64,000 nucleotides of DNA from Chondrus crispus (Eukaryota > Rhodophyta > Florideophyceae > Gigartinales > Gigartinaceae). The notes beneath the pieces were generated by a model that had not been told where the DNA came from, made no database searches, and saw only the letters and a list, made by a program, of their open reading frames with translations. The number at the start of each line of letters is the position of its first letter. Position 1 is the first letter of the stretch. The DNA is taken from NCBI RefSeq assembly GCF_000350225.1, contig NW_005178610.1, forward strand, positions 1 to 64,000, read 5' to 3'. A program made the translations under genes and the position numbers. This document shows, piece by piece, positions 11,201-22,320 of the stretch.

Positions 11201-12270
11201 TCGGTTAGAGCCCGGCTCCAATACCCGAGCGGTAAGCGGTCACCGCTCGGCTGCTCCTGTAATAGGGCACAGCCGACCTGGTACGCGCAAGCGTCCGTAT
11301 CCAGGGTGTATTTCTTTCCGTAACGAGGTAGAGCGAGGATCGGTGGGGACACGAGGCGCTTCTTGAGTTCCACGAACGCCTCGTATTCCTCATCGGTAAG
11401 AACCTCAAACTCGAAGGGCTGATTTTTCCTCGTCTTCCGGTTTAGCGGAGCGGCTATTTTCGCGAAGCCCTTCACGAACCGACGGTACACGTTGCACATT
11501 CCTAAAAAGGATCGCAATTCCGTCTGGTTCTGGCGAAGTCGAGCGCGCTCGATGGCGACCACGTTGCGGCGCTCGACCTCCAACCTACCTGGTCGAATCA
11601 CATGCCCCAGGTAGGTGACCGAAGTGTCGAAGAAGGCGCACTTCGACAGCTTCAGTGACACGCCCGCGTCCCGCAGAAGGCGCAAAACCTCGCGGACGTG
11701 CGCGAAGTGTTCCGTTACGGTCTTGGAGTAGATGATAACATCATCCAGGTAGACCAGTGCGGTTTCCCATTTAACCCGCGACAGTATTATGTCGACGGCC
11801 CGCTGGAAGGTAGCGGGGGCATTCTTCAAACCGAACGGCATGCAGAGGAAACGGTACAACCCGCTGTGCGACGCGAACGTCGTCTTGTCGCGGTCCTCCT
11901 CGGCGATTTCTACTTGCCAATACCCGCTGTTGCAATCCAGCGTGGTAATGACAGTTGCGTCGCCGAGGGAATCGATGCACTCGTCCATCCTCGGCAACGG
12001 ATAGGAATCCAGAACGGTGACTGCGTTGAGCTTCCTGTAGTCGACACAGAACCGCATGGTACCATCCTTTTTAGGGACGAATACCACGGGACTTGCCCAT
12101 TCGGCCGTGGCGGGTTCGATTACCCCTGCCCGGAGCATGCGGTCGATCTCCGTCTTCTCTTTTTTCCGTGCGGTTGGTCCGGCGCGGTAAGGCGCCTGGT
12201 AAATCGGGCGAGCACCGGGCTTGAGCTCAATGCGGTGCTTCGTGGCCCCGATTTTTCCCAGCTGGCCGGT
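11201..12270 (-). pseudogene. chromovirus 2 reverse transcriptase
   Basis: Full palm and fingers of a Ty3/gypsy RT: VIEPATAEWASPVVFVPKKDGTMR, SYPLPRMDE, TLDCNSGYWQ, FGLKNAPATFQ and the catalytic YLDD (about 11740-11751). The connection domain YLGHVIRP and RSFLGMCNVYRRFV follows. It shares its frame with the protease upstream, from which it is separated only by TAG 12271-12273. That stop aligns with a Trp in chromovirus 1 (EDMWSG), so TGG to TAG is likely. Confidence 0.9.
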
Positions 12271-13458
12271 CTACATCCCCTTGAATTCGGACAGTACCTC
12301 GAGGACATCCGAGCGTACCTCCTCGTCCTCGGCACTGATGTGGACGTCGTCCTGCCAGGCGTTGGGGTCCTCCTCAGGGGCGGCAGTGTCTTCGGGTTTA
12401 TCCGTTCCAGCCGCCCCGAGGGGCGCCTTGGGCGGCGTGGCTTGTTCAGCCCCGCCCTTATCCGTACGGTTGTCTGCGGCTTCTTCCGCGCCATCCTTTG
12501 CGGTTGAAAGGTTGGAATTAAATATCCCTCCCCCTTCCTTAGCTTCGGCCGCTTCCGCGGCCCAGTCGCCAAGGGTCAGGATGTGAGTGGGCGACGGAAG
12601 AGCCAGTCCGACTACGGTATGCTTCGGGATGTGAACCGAGCGGTGCCCAAAATTGCTGAGCATTACCGAGAACGGTTTTTCGGGGGCAAGATCCATGACC
12701 CCCTGTGCCATGAGGGTCAAATTCTTGTGCACGGTCTTTGGGGGGTTCTGTAAAAAACATGGCCCCCCCACCGGCGTGGCGACCCTCACCCTGGCCTGCG
12801 TCATCGGTGGAATTGTCACCCCTCTGACGAGGCGGTTCTTCCGTGACGGTGTGTTGGCGGGGAACGCCACCTGCTTCCGTTCGGGTTTATCCGACGGCGG
12901 TAGTTGTTGTGCGGTGCTCGTCGAGGCTATCTTGCGGTCGTGCCTCGAGGAGGTTGTTCCGACCAACGCCGCGGGTGGCGCGTCGTGGAACACGACCTTC
13001 CGTTGCGGTGGGAGGATCGCCTTGACGTGGCGATCCAGGAAAGTCGTACCGAGGATACAGTCCACGGCGAGGCTCGTGACTACCAGGAACGGGACGCGCG
13101 CCACAAACTCACCGATTCGGACGAGCAGGGGGATTTCCCCTAGTGCCTTCATCGCGCGGTTTGACGCGTCGATGAGCGCTGGGCTCCGAACCAGTTTTAT
13201 CGATGGTCGCCACGACTCGGCGACACACCGCAAATGGATGAGGTTCGGGTCGGCTCCTGAGTCAAGCACTGGCGTGATGGTGACCATCAACGCCTGCTTC
13301 TGACCAACCGTCGCGGAGATCTTGTAATTCTGCTTCTTGAAGAAGCAGATGGCCTGGACTTCCGTTCGGTTATCCGGCTGCGCTTCCACTGGCGCAGCCG
13401 GATCGGGGGTGCCTAAGCTTCTGAGGCTGGGCACGGGGAGAGACGTCGTCGCCTCCAC
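12271..13458 (-). pseudogene. chromovirus 2 aspartic protease
   Basis: Retropepsin-like domain with active-site PVLDSGADPNLI, followed by the flap and core region FLVVTSLAVDCILGTTFLDRHV, which matches SVASNLAVSAILGTEFIDRYV of chromovirus 1. A second domain (PPMTQARVRV...IPKHTVVGLA) and an acidic tail lead to RT. The protein would be cut out of a Gag-Pol precursor. The frame differs from that of gag, with the break between 13459 and about 13500. Confidence 0.85.
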
Positions 13459-13733
13459 GCGTCCTCCCCGGCTTCCCCCGTCAGCAGCAAGTCCTCGCGG
13501 ATTTCATCCGCGGCTTGCGCCACGTGGTCTTCGGTATGGTCGGGGTGCGGTTCCTCGACCACGTTGACGCCCGCGGGGGCCGTTTGACGCTGGTTTCGCC
13601 AAGCGGACGGCCCCTGGCGGTTGAACGGGGATCCCGGGCAGAGGCCTTGCCGGATGCGTAACTTCTGGTAGTTGGCCTCTCGTGCCTCCAGAAGCTTGGC
13701 TCGCAGGCGCGCATCGGCAACGACGGGGCACCC

Positions 13734-15911
13734 CTATTGTTGGTGCGTGGTGTCAAGGCAGAACCGGCACGGTAGCGGTCCGGGAAATCTCCCGCCGGAG
13801 AACCGGACGCGTGGATCCTGCCCTTGCCTCCCGTACGGTCTTGTGCGCACGTCGCTAGGGTTGGCGGGCGGAACCGGGGCGCCCGCCGTCGAGGCTGCCC
13901 GCGACGGATAATAACTCGTCGGTGGCGAGCTCATCGAGGTCGGCGTGGCGGTTTGGTCCGTCACGGCCAGGATTGCTTCTTCAGCAAATCCCCCGGCCGT
14001 CGGGATGTCGGATGCCGACTCAACCGACAGCACGGGCCTCGTCCTTGCGGTGCGGTCAAATCTTCTAGCCGCTCCGGACGGCTCTCGGTGCGCCATGGCT
14101 GACATCCCCTGTCGACGGGAAGCCCGATTGGTTTTCCCGATCGCTTGCGCATAGCGAGCGACGGATTGGTAGTCCACATCCGGGTGCGTGGCGAGGTAAT
14201 TACGAACCTGCGCGCACGTGGTGGGCAGTAACCCCTCGACGAACAGGGACTTCAACCGCCTGTCGGAGGATACCGTACCGCAGCGGAGTGCCTTGTCCCA
14301 GAGGTGGTTTCTGTAGACCTCCTCCGTCATGTTTGAACTCTGACGGAAGGAGGTCACGTCCCCAACCGCTTCGGAAATTACCTCGTCGGTAGCATAGGTG
14401 CGCAACAGAAAGTTGACCACCTGCGGGTATGTCCCGAGCAGCTCGCGCCATTCCACGTCAACCGCCATGGTGTTTCCATTGAGACGGGACTGGAGTAAGG
14501 CGTGAGCCTGCCCCGTCAGGTAGAATTGGAAACACCACACGGCGGCTCCTTCGGTAATCCCGTTGTGGTCGCACGCCATCTTGAGGCGTGCGAGGAATCC
14601 CAATACCGCAATAGGATCTTGACCGCTGAACGTGTGGGACCTCATCTGCACGTCCAGTTTTTTCCGGTAACGGTTAATGTGCGGCGCTACTGTGGAGTCG
14701 TAGCGCGAGCTACGCCGTTCCAGGCTGTAGTTCTTGTAGTTGACGGCCTTGGTAAACAAGTCATTGAGGGGCCTGATTACCGTGGGCCGTCGCTCGTCGC
14801 TCTTTGGGGCAGCCCGGCGGTGTCTGCTCGAGCGACGACGCTCCTCATCCGACTCGGTGTGGTAGTCCTCCGAGTCGCACGGGTCGTGCCGGTGCCGGTC
14901 TCGGCTTCTATCGCTGCGTGCCCTGTGGCCCCGCCTGCGAGAGTCTTCCGAACCGGATGGGTCATCATCGGAGGGGTATCCTCCCCCTCCGGCATCGCGG
15001 TATCGCCCGTGGCGTGCCTCGCGGTTATCGCGGTATCGCCAGCGGCGTTCCTCGCGGTCTTCATCCGTCCTGTGACGGGGGTCTTCTGCGTCGGAATACC
15101 GGGTGTATTCCGCTTCGGTCCTGTGCGTGCCGGGTGCAAGTCTTCTACTCAACCGGTACGGGTCCTGATTTTCTGTCTCGGGGAGCCCCAGGCGGTTGTC
15201 TGTCCCGCGGGGGTCGCCCGTACCGGCGAGTATGGGGAGGACATTTTCTGTGGTCCTCCCTGTAGCACCGTGAACGGTTGGGAGATAGATGGCTCTGCCC
15301 TCCGGGTGAGGGTCCATCCTATCAATCTCGAGTACGGCGCCGATCGGATCAGCGATATTAAAGCTTGAGCCCGGAACGGTTTCACGGCGCGGCGCCGGCG
15401 GCGGTACCGTGCCTCCCGTTTCGGTAAATGTCGTGGCCAGACGGATGGCCACGGCGGAGCTAATAGCTCCCTTTAGAGCCAATGCGGTCGGAGATTCGTC
15501 CTCCTCTGCGGCGAGCGCTGCCACCACCTCGTGGCGTACGAGGGGGGCGATCTTCTCGTCCAGCAGGGCGCGGAGCGCGGTGTCCGCATGCTCCACCACC
15601 AGTCTTGGTGCTGTTCGGTCGAGGCAAACCTGGACGACGTGAGGTAGTTCCTCAGCGAGGAAATTCTCCATCCAGGTTTGTAGTCGCTGGAGTAACGCGT
15701 CGTACAGTACTTGTACGCGGTTTCCCCTACCAGCCGGTAGCCCGGCGGTGGTGTCCGAAACGGAAGGGGTCTTCTGGCCCCTGGTAGACGGCGGGCGTAG
15801 CAGGGCTTCCGGATTGTCGATCCGGGGGCGCTGTGCGCATCTGCCACTGCGGGTACTTGCTCGCCCGGAGGCGGTATCTTCTCCGGCGGAATCCGCACGG
15901 TTCATCGTCAA
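13734..15911 (-). pseudogene. chromovirus 2 gag
   Basis: 725 codons with ATGs at 15911 and 15905. It has an N-terminal helical domain (QVLYDALLQRLQTWMENFL), then a long Arg/Asp/Ser repeat-like stretch (about residues 280-370). The capsid-like block follows (RPLNDLFTKAV, HTFSGQDPIAVLGFLARL, GAAVWCFQFYLTG, FLLRTYATDE, LWDKALRCG). It ends in a zinc knuckle: C-x2-C-x4-H is present, then TAG at 13734-13736, then the final Cys in frame at the right spacing. The stop therefore cuts the knuckle itself and reads as CAG to TAG. Beyond it the frame stays open to about 13500. Confidence 0.88.
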
Positions 15912-16010
15912 TGATCACTGGCGATTGACGCCGTGATTTTCGACCTCTTTCAATCCGATCGGTAATTGCTCGCGCTGGAGATCCAGTGCGGGCTCAACCT
16001 CTGTAGTTAT

Positions 16011-16029
16011 CCCCTCCACAAGAGTACCA
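16011..16029 (-). other. primer-binding site of chromovirus 2
   Basis: On the - strand TGGTACTCTTGTGGAGGGG starts three bases inside the 5' LTR. It differs from the primer site of chromovirus 1, so the two families use different tRNAs. The tRNA is not identifiable here. Confidence 0.6.
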
Positions 16030-16032
16030 AAA

Positions 16033-16672
16033 TGTGGTATAACTACTTTCGTCCCGACCACTCGGAAACGAGGGGGGTTAGAGGTAAGGGAGCGCGCACC
16101 GATGAGTAACCCACGACCGAACGCAGACCGTACGGATGGACTCGAAAAGAGGGAAGGCTCACGTGGCCGGTGACGCGCAGCCGGTCGGTAGTGTTAGATC
16201 CGGACGGCCGGTCACGGGTTAGAAGCCTGAGACTAAAAGGGAAACCGGAACGGGATAGCAATTAGCCGTAAAGGGAGGGGAGGCGAGTCTGCCTCCTGTT
16301 TACTGGAACGGGGCAGGTGCCCCCGGTGTTAACCCCTCAGTGGGACGCCTGGACACCTGTCGCGCTACAGTAGCTGTTACTTACTGTATATCAGCTACTG
16401 TGCTAAATTGGCTAATTTGTGCCATTAACTACTAATTACTAGTTAGCCACCGTACGGATTATACACGTGTGCCCGTGGCCACGGTCCCGGCTAACGGTTG
16501 TGGCACGTGTTACCCGTGGGCACGCCCGCTGTTACCGGCTGTCCCACGTCGGACCCTTGGGGTACTACTGTACACGGCGGCGGGCGCGTGTACGCCTGCT
16601 CGCTACAGTAGCACCCGCCCTCCCGGGCGGTTATCATCTCGCCGGGGGGTTGTGGTACGGAATTGTACTACA
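16033..16672 (-). repeat. 5' LTR of chromovirus 2
   Basis: 640 bp, the nearly identical partner of 4709-5348. It abuts the right copy of the AGAAC target duplication. Confidence 0.92.
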
Positions 16673-16677
16673 AGAAC

Positions 16678-17735
16678 GACGTGCATGAGGGAGCAGCCCT
16701 CTGGTGCTTCCAGTTCTTCATGACTGGCACGGCCTTGGCAAAGGTGCAGACCCGTATTGTGGGAGAGTCTGGAGTAGCCGACGCCCGTAGGGACGAAGTG
16801 TTGTCCTCCTATCCAGAGGTTGTCAATTACCTCCTCAGGACATACGCGACAAATGAATTCATCGCAGAAGCCTACGCCGAGGTAACGAACTTTATACAGA
16901 GTTTGGGGATGTCCAAAACGGAGTATGGGGACCGCCTCTGGAGGAAAGCCCTCCGCTGTGGGAAGGTCTTTTCCGATAATCGGCTCAAGTCGCTCTTCGC
17001 GGAGGGGCTCTTCCCGGCCATCCGTACTCAGGTGCGTCACCACCTCACGACGCACCCCCGCATAGCTTTTATGCAGCTAACGCGGTACGCCGAGGGCATG
17101 GGGACTGCCTACCGAGTGGAAAGAATTAACCGGCAGCCGCAGGGAGCCGGGACCGCTCGGGCCACCGGACGGGACGCGAGCAGCGTAGCCTGCTCCTCTC
17201 CGAAGAGTCTTCTGAACCGGGTCCCCTCGAGGAATTGGATGTTTCCTCGGACCGCCTGCTCGCGATGGACGTCGGGACGGCCGCGTTCCCCTCGCCCCCG
17301 GGGACACGCAGGACATACTTCACAGCCTCCCCGGGTTCGACGGCACCAGAGGGTGGGAGCAGTATGTGGCCCAGGCCAAACACACCCCCTCGGGGAGAAG
17401 ACGCCCGGCATTGGGAGCCACCTCGACAGGACGCAAGCCGCGGAACTCCCTGCGGCCTCTGCTTTTCGCGGGAGAGACCTTGCTGTCATGGGATGTCGAC
17501 GGATGTCAGAGCTCGGATTTTGGCCCAACGGGAGACAAACTTCCAACAGAGACGCACCCAGAGGAATTACAGCCCTGGGGGACGGGCTCGAAACGCCCCA
17601 TGGGCGAATCCGTCACCGAGTTTCCGGACAACCCCTTTCCCGAGGACCTCCCCGGGAACCCAGTTTATGGGACCGGGCGCGCATTTCGGCGGCGCCCTCG
17701 GAAGAAGGCCGGGAAACGACAGGGAGGCGCTGTAG
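16678..17735 (+). pseudogene. chromovirus 1 gag, C-terminal part
   Basis: Continues gag after the nested insertion, in the frame left at 4708: HEGAALWCFQFFMTG, YLLRTYATNE, LWRKALRCG, KSLFAEGLFP, each matching chromovirus 2 gag. Near 17160 the frame is lost. A second frame (17235-17735) holds a damaged zinc knuckle, CGLC followed by Arg where His is expected, then a basic tail. Frame breaks and the lost His mark it as a pseudogene. Confidence 0.8.
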
Positions 17736-18715
17736 AGGCTTCTGTCTCCCTTAAACTGAGCCTCGTCTGGAGGGAAGCACCCCCGACCCGAAGGACACAA
17801 CGCCACCGGCAAAAGGGAAAGCCTCGTGGGAATAATGTAGCAAGAGACCTGGTTTGCGTCCTGAGAAAGGAGAACTATAAATTAGACCTGTCAGTTGGAT
17901 GCCGACCGACGGTTATGTTTCCTATCAGGAGTGTACTAGACACTGGAGACGGCTCCAAAATTATCCACGAGCGCATCCTTCTCCCGAATTGGAGAGAGAA
18001 CGCGGCGAGAAAACCGACCCCACGAGTAACGGACGCTTCGAAGAATGCAATGGCTCTTAACGGAGTGGTGGTGCTACACGTCCGAATTGGGAATATGACC
18101 ACGAGGACGCATTTTTCAGTGGCGAGCAACCTAGCAGTGAGCGCCATTTTGGGGACGGAGTTTATCGATCGCTATGTGAGAGGCCTTTTTCCAGAAGAGA
18201 GGCGAGTCGTCTTCCGCAATGGAGGAAGTGTAACCCTCAGGGTCACAGCAGGCTGCCGGAGAGCGCCCCGGGCCCGAAGGGAATTGGAAAATATGGAGAA
18301 CCTGCCGACACGGACGAGATCCAACAAGGTGCGAGTGGCTAAGCAGATTGTGCTGCCACCGATGTCACAAGCGCCGGTATTGGTAAACACCGAGAAAGGA
18401 GGCCTGGTGTTCCTCCTGTGTCACCCGAAAACGGTTAAGAAGAACCTCAGCCTGATGGCGAACGGGGTAATGGAGCCAACAAGGCTCCCATTTTGGGTCT
18501 GCATGAGCAATTTCTGTGATCGACCGGTATGGATCCCGAAGGGAGCTGTTATAGGGCTCGCATTACCGGCCCCCCGAGCGGTGCTGACGATAACGTCCCA
18601 ACAGGCTCAAGAGCTGGGCGTCGACCCCTTCGGTGGTCCACCTTCGCAGGGACGGGATGAAGGAAAATTGGCGAGGAGCGAAGTAGTCGACCGAATCACT
18701 GGACGGAGCAGCTAG
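17736..18715 (+). pseudogene. chromovirus 1 aspartic protease
   Basis: A third frame carries the protease: SVLDTGDGSKII (active-site DTG, with Asp replacing the usual Ala after it), SVASNLAVSAILGTEFIDRYV, then PPMSQAPVLVNTEKGGLVFL and IPKGAVIGLALPAP, collinear with chromovirus 2. The frame stops at TAG 18713-18715, just before RT resumes in another frame near 18690. Confidence 0.82.
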
Positions 18716-20220
18716 AGATAGGCGCCGAATACCAGACCCACAGGACCCGAACTGTAGACCTGTTACGGGAGTTCGAAGACATGTGGTCCGGGCGGTTGGG
18801 GACCATAGCGAGCGCAAAGCATCGGATAGACCTCGAGGACGGCGCCCGGCCTGTTTATCAGCCCCCTTATCGGGCGGGGCATCGCGCCAGAGCCTTCGAG
18901 AAGACCGAGATTGAGCGGATGTTAACAGAGGGGGTCATTGAGCCATCCAGCTCAGAATGGGCTGGCCCCGTATTCCTGGTGCCAAAGAAAGACGCCACCC
19001 TACGCATTTGTGTGAACTACCGGCGCCTCAACGCGTTGACCCGTCGGGACTCGTACCCCATTCCGCGGATGGACGAATGCATTGACCCCCTTGGGGACGC
19101 CACCATCTTCTTCACCCTCGACTGCAACAGAGGGACTGGCAAGTCGAGGTGGATGAAGCCGACAAGGATAAGACGACGTTCACGTGCCATATGGGGTTGT
19201 ACTGATTCATCCGGATGCCGTTTGGTCTCAAAAATGCCCCAGAGACTTTTCAAAGGGCGGTGGACATTATCCTATCACGGGTTAGATGGCAATACGCCTT
19301 GGTGTATCCCGACGACGTCATCGTATACTCCAAGACCTTACAGGAGCACTTCACCCACATGAGGACGATCTTGGGGATGTTAAGAGATGCGGGAGTGTCC
19401 TTCAAACTCCCCAAGTGCCATTTCTTTCAAACCTCGGTGGACTATCTGGGTCATGTTATTCGACCTGGAAAGTTGGAGGTGAGCTCACGAACGTGCGAAG
19501 CCATTCGGCAAGCCAAGGTGCCGACAACCCAGGCGGGAATCCGTTCTTTTATCGGTCTCTGTAACGTATTCCGGCGCTTTGTGCCGAACTTTGCACGCAT
19601 TGCAACCCCCTTGAATCGCAAGCTCGAGAAAGGACAGCCCGCAAAATTTGGCGACCTCACGGACGAAGAGCACGAGGCGTTCGAGGGGCTGAAACGACGT
19701 TTCACGTCACCTCCAATCCTGGCGCTGCCCAAGCAAAAAGGGAGCTACAAGTTGGACACAGACGCATGTGACCATCAGGTGAGATGCCCTCTCCTGCAAG
19801 ACCAAGAGGGTCCTGTTTACGTCCCAATTGGGTATTGGAGTCGAGCCCTGTCGAAGCAGGAGCGCGACTACACTACGACGGAAAAGGAATGTTTGGCCAT
19901 CGTTTGGGCTATCCTCCTCCTACGGCCATACGTGTAGGGACAAAGATTTACCGTTCGGACGGACCACGATTCCCTGAGGTGGGTTCTCAACCTAGCCGAT
20001 ACCAAGGGACGATTAGCCCACGGGCGCCTCCGGATATCGGAATACGACTTCGTAGTCGAACACCGTGCAGGGATTAAACACCAAGCAGCCGACGCCCTCT
20101 AGCGGCTTGAGACGACCGGATTGGATACTTCGCCCCTGAGGGATGAAATACCTTGCTACGTGGTAGACGAAGACGTACAAGGAGATCTACTGTCCTCCGA
20201 GGGCGTGACACCTCGTTATC
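18716..20220 (+). pseudogene. chromovirus 1 reverse transcriptase and RNase H
   Basis: RT begins VIEPSSSEWAGPVFLVPKKD and runs to TLDCN, shifts frame near 19130-19215, and continues FGLKNAPETFQ. The catalytic box at 19305-19316 reads YPDD instead of YLDD, a change likely to harm catalysis. Connection (YLGHVIRP) and RNase H (KLDTDACDHQV, RTDHDSLRWVLNL) follow. In-frame TAGs lie at 19935-19937 and 20100-20102. The frame changes again near 20200. Confidence 0.85.
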
Positions 20221-21859
20221 CCGCAACCCGGACGTGACGACTCTCGGGCATGATGATGCCGAGATATTGCCCGTGACGCAAGACGACCTAATTCGGGAGC
20301 AGAAGAGAGACTCGTATTGTAAGACCATGATAGTAGAGGTCGGTAAATCGGGAGCGCAGTTCGAGGTCAATCAGCACGGCCTCCTGTGCCGGCGCGCACC
20401 CTTAGACGGGAGTATACAGATCGTGGTCCCGGCGTCCCTGAGGGCGAGAATCTCCTTCCTGAGTCATTACCCGAGCTTACAGGGACACCCCGGCACGAGC
20501 AAGATGTACGAGACAATGAGGCGTCTGTACTACTGGCCTCATATGGCTTCGGATGTCCAACAGCCGGTCGTCGACTGCCGGTCGTGCGCCCGCGGGAGGG
20601 GAACGCAACACCGCCAGCAGAAGAAACTAACGTGGTTTCCCGCCGCAGGGCCGCTAGAAATCGTCGCCATGGACCTGTGTGGACCCTTGCCAAAAACTTC
20701 ACACGGGAACCGCCGCATATAGGTCATCACGGACCGCTTTACCAAGCTGTGCCGCGCTATACCCCTTTGGACGACTCAAGCTCAGCAGGTGGCCCAAACA
20801 TTCTTTGACGTGTGGGTATATCCGAATGGCATGCCGGATACACTGCTGACCGACAACGGACCCCAGTTCACAGCTAAATTCTTCGAGGCTGTATGCGGCC
20901 TTCTCGGAATTCGGCACGTGCTCAAGACGGCCTATCATCCGCAAACTAACGGTCAGGCCGAGAGATTCAACCGGACGTTGGCGACCCGATTGCGGCATTA
21001 CGTCTCCGAACACCAATGGGACTGGGACGATTACGTACAACCCCTGACGTACGCGTACAATATGCAGGTCCACAAGTCGACAGGTACGACCCCCTTTGAC
21101 CTCATCTTGACGCGGCACCCACCAGGGATATCGGTCTAAGCTCCTTCTAGCGCCATACCGTCCCCAAATAGGAGTGAACCGACATCGGCACAAATGAAGC
21201 GAATCACCCTACAGCGAGTGCCGAAGATTCTCTCCCGCGCGGGTACCAAGTTGACACACGCCCAAGCACAGTACAAGAGAAATTTCGACAAGGCCGTAAG
21301 GACGTTATCCTCCTTCGAGGTCGGACAGGAGGTCTTTCTCGACAGACCCCCAGATTTTTCCGCAACGCCGCTCGAGGACGAGGACGGCCACCGGAAACTC
21401 CTTCCCAAAACGACAGGTCTCTATACGGTCATAAAGGCGTCACCGGACGGAGACACCGTCACGATTGAGCGCGACGGTCTCTTGGATACAATATCCATAA
21501 ACCGTGTGACAAAGGCGCCGCAACTCTCCGTTCCGAAGGCCCCCTCGCCCGTAAGGTCGACGCCCATGGCGATACCCCTGCCAAGCGGAACTACACCACC
21601 CGAACCGGCCTCCGTATCACGGACCACCCCGGCGGTCTCTATTGACCCGGACAGCGAATTCCACGTCCATCAGGACCCTGCTAAGGGCGAAGCGGATATA
21701 AAGCACGCCATAGACCGCTTCGTCGCCCATGGCGATTCGGACGACGGCTTCCCACTTTATCGCGTCCGATGGTTCCGCTATAGCCCCGAAGAGGACACCT
21801 GGGAGCGAGCGGATAACCTCCCAGAGAACTTCATCCGCCTATACCGAGCTAGACACTGA
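20221..21859 (+). pseudogene. chromovirus 1 integrase with chromodomain
   Basis: HHCC zinc domain (HYPSLQGHPGTSKMYETMRRLYYWPH...CRSC), catalytic core (AMDLCGPLPKT, LLTDNGPQFTAKFF, TNGQAERFNRT), a C-terminal domain, and a chromodomain at about 21720-21855 (FVAHGDSDDGFPLYRVRWF, EEDTWERADNL) ending at TGA/TAA 21859. Stops TAG 20720-20722 and TAA 21137-21139 are in frame and the reading continues past both. Confidence 0.87.
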
Positions 21860-22320
21860 CCGAGACGGTCGGTCCAAGAAGAGGGGGGAAGAAAGGATGA
21901 AGTGTACGGAAAGAGTGAGATTTTTTCGCGTAAAAATCGTCAACACCCAATGAGAACTCCCCGCGGGACAGAGGCGGCGGTTTGAGGCACGAAGATTTTA
22001 AGGAAAGTCCAATGGGAGCTCGTTAATTTACAACGACAAGCCTCGAAAACGAGAAAAACAGGCACGTTTTACTGGCAAAAAGGCCGATTTTTATTGCAAA
22101 GGAAAACCCCGATCGGGCAGTCACCAGCCTAACGAAGGCGAAGTCTCGACCCCATATGGATATTGGTAACGCACGAACGACCATCATGGACGCAACGACA
22201 ACGATTTCCGCTGGAAGAAACCCTGTACGGGAGAACGCAAGCACCGGGCGCCGCCGATCTATGCACTACAGTACGGAGGAAGACAACCGCGATGAAGGAC
22301 GATAGAAATGCAAAGGCAGT
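21860..22320. other. spacer between converging pol and antisense gene of chromovirus 1
   Basis: 461 bp with no recognisable coding sequence. It separates the 3' ends of two genes reading towards each other, the same arrangement as at 7962-9315 in chromovirus 2. Confidence 0.5.

Larger units (their letters stand above)
4709..16672 (-). mobile_element. Chromovirus 2, complete element nested in chromovirus 1 gag
   Basis: 11,964 bp bounded by two 640-bp LTRs (16033-16672 is the 5' LTR, 4709-5348 the 3' LTR on this strand) and by the target duplication AGAAC at 4704-4708 and 16673-16677. Inside on the - strand are a primer-binding site, gag, protease, RT, RNase H, integrase with chromodomain and a polypurine tract. 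On the + strand lies an additional gene (5678-7961). The LTRs differ at about four positions, which suggests a recent insertion, yet gag-pol carries several stops and frame breaks. It is markedly more GC-rich than the gene island at 32-53 kb. Confidence 0.92.
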
